Source: an uncultured Marinosulfonomonas sp. (GTDB lineage Bacteria; Pseudomonadota; Alphaproteobacteria; Rhodobacterales; Rhodobacteraceae). From it: DNA of 6,063 nucleotides. Under the pieces are notes generated by a model that did not search any database, had not been told where the DNA came from, and saw nothing but the letters and a program-made list of their open reading frames with translations. How positions within the stretch are numbered: position 1 is the first letter of the stretch; the number at the start of each line of letters is the position of its first letter. A program made the translations under genes and the position numbers. Shown piece by piece: positions 5,918-6,063 of the stretch. Location of the stretch: the NCBI GenBank assembly GCA_947311455.1, contig CAMZKY010000103.1, forward strand, positions 1 through 6,063, given 5' to 3'.

Positions 5918-6063
5918 TGTAGTGGTCTTGTCACGGTTTAGTTCCGGTCTCTTTCGAGCAATAATTGCACTGAAGGAGATCAGGAATGACAATCAAATAT
6001 ACAGACGAGTTTCGCCGTGACGCGGTTCGTATTGCCACCAGTAGCGGGCTCACAAGGCCAAAG
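5918..6063 (+). mobile_element. Left end of an IS3-family insertion sequence (runs off window)
   Basis: The probable left end is TG at 5918-5919, beginning TGTAGTGGTCTTGTCACGG; IS3-family elements usually begin with TG and end with CA. The boundary is placed where haemolysin similarity stops, about 68 bases before the transposase start codon, a normal distance for a terminal inverted repeat plus leader. The right end and target duplication are outside the window, so the exact edge may shift by a few bases. Confidence 0.7.
5986..6063 (+). CDS. IS3-family transposase OrfA, N-terminal 26 residues (partial)
   Basis: ATG 5986 is preceded by AAGGAG at 5973-5978. The visible product, MTIKYTDEFRRDAVRIATSS followed by GLTRPK, matches the start of IS3-family OrfA proteins, whose helix-turn-helix begins with the Y-x-x-E-F-[RK]-x-x-A-V pattern. 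OrfA binds the element ends. In intact elements a programmed -1 frameshift joins it to OrfB, which holds the DDE catalytic domain; both lie beyond 6063. The gene is open to the window edge with no sign of damage. It is transcribed away from and opposite to the haemolysin remnant. Confidence 0.88.
   Translation, partial: MTIKYTDEFRRDAVRIATSSGLTRPK

Noticed and set aside
5644..5934. Complete small gene starting at ATG 5934
   Set aside because: The first residues are encoded by the IS end; the remainder is plainly the C-terminus of a longer RTX-type protein.

Overview
The window looks like a marine alphaproteobacterium of the Rhodobacterales/Roseobacter type. The clues are a homoserine dehydrogenase start, a TetR regulator and a small membrane protein that resemble this order, TadG/TadE-like pilus accessory genes, a haemolysin-type secretion C-terminus and an IS3-family insertion sequence. 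The assignment is inferred from protein resemblance only; nothing in the window proves a genus.

Layout. Positions 1-445 are AT-rich, purine-skewed, non-coding-looking DNA with an (AAC)9 microsatellite. It is fused to the N-terminal third of hom (446-892, minus) at a sharp boundary, most simply an assembly or library chimera at a contig edge. Next come a small lipoprotein (minus, TTG start near 1267) and a divergent TetR-family regulator (1368-1955, plus) with a candidate operator between them, then a two-helix membrane protein (2010-2486, plus).

Convergent to these is a compact minus-strand operon: a TadG-like von Willebrand A (VWA) protein (5232-3631), a TadE-like pseudopilin (3634-3080) and a second TadE-like protein (3083-2526). 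Both junctions are 4-base ATGA overlaps. These are envelope-anchored accessory proteins of the Flp/Tad pilus class. No ATPase, secretin or prepilin peptidase gene is in the window, so they must work with machinery encoded elsewhere. The VWA protein carries a Tyr/Trp-rich insertion of about 80 residues, the most distinctive protein feature here.

The right end is degraded accessory DNA: an unrecognised coding-like remnant (about 5382-5640, plus), the last ~91 residues of a haemolysin-type, probably type I-secreted protein (5644-5917, minus), and the left end of an IS3-family element whose first transposase gene runs off the window at 6063.

I see no clear undescribed system. The best leads are the aromatic VWA insertion with its self-contained three-gene operon, and the chimeric junction in hom, which would mislead automated annotation.
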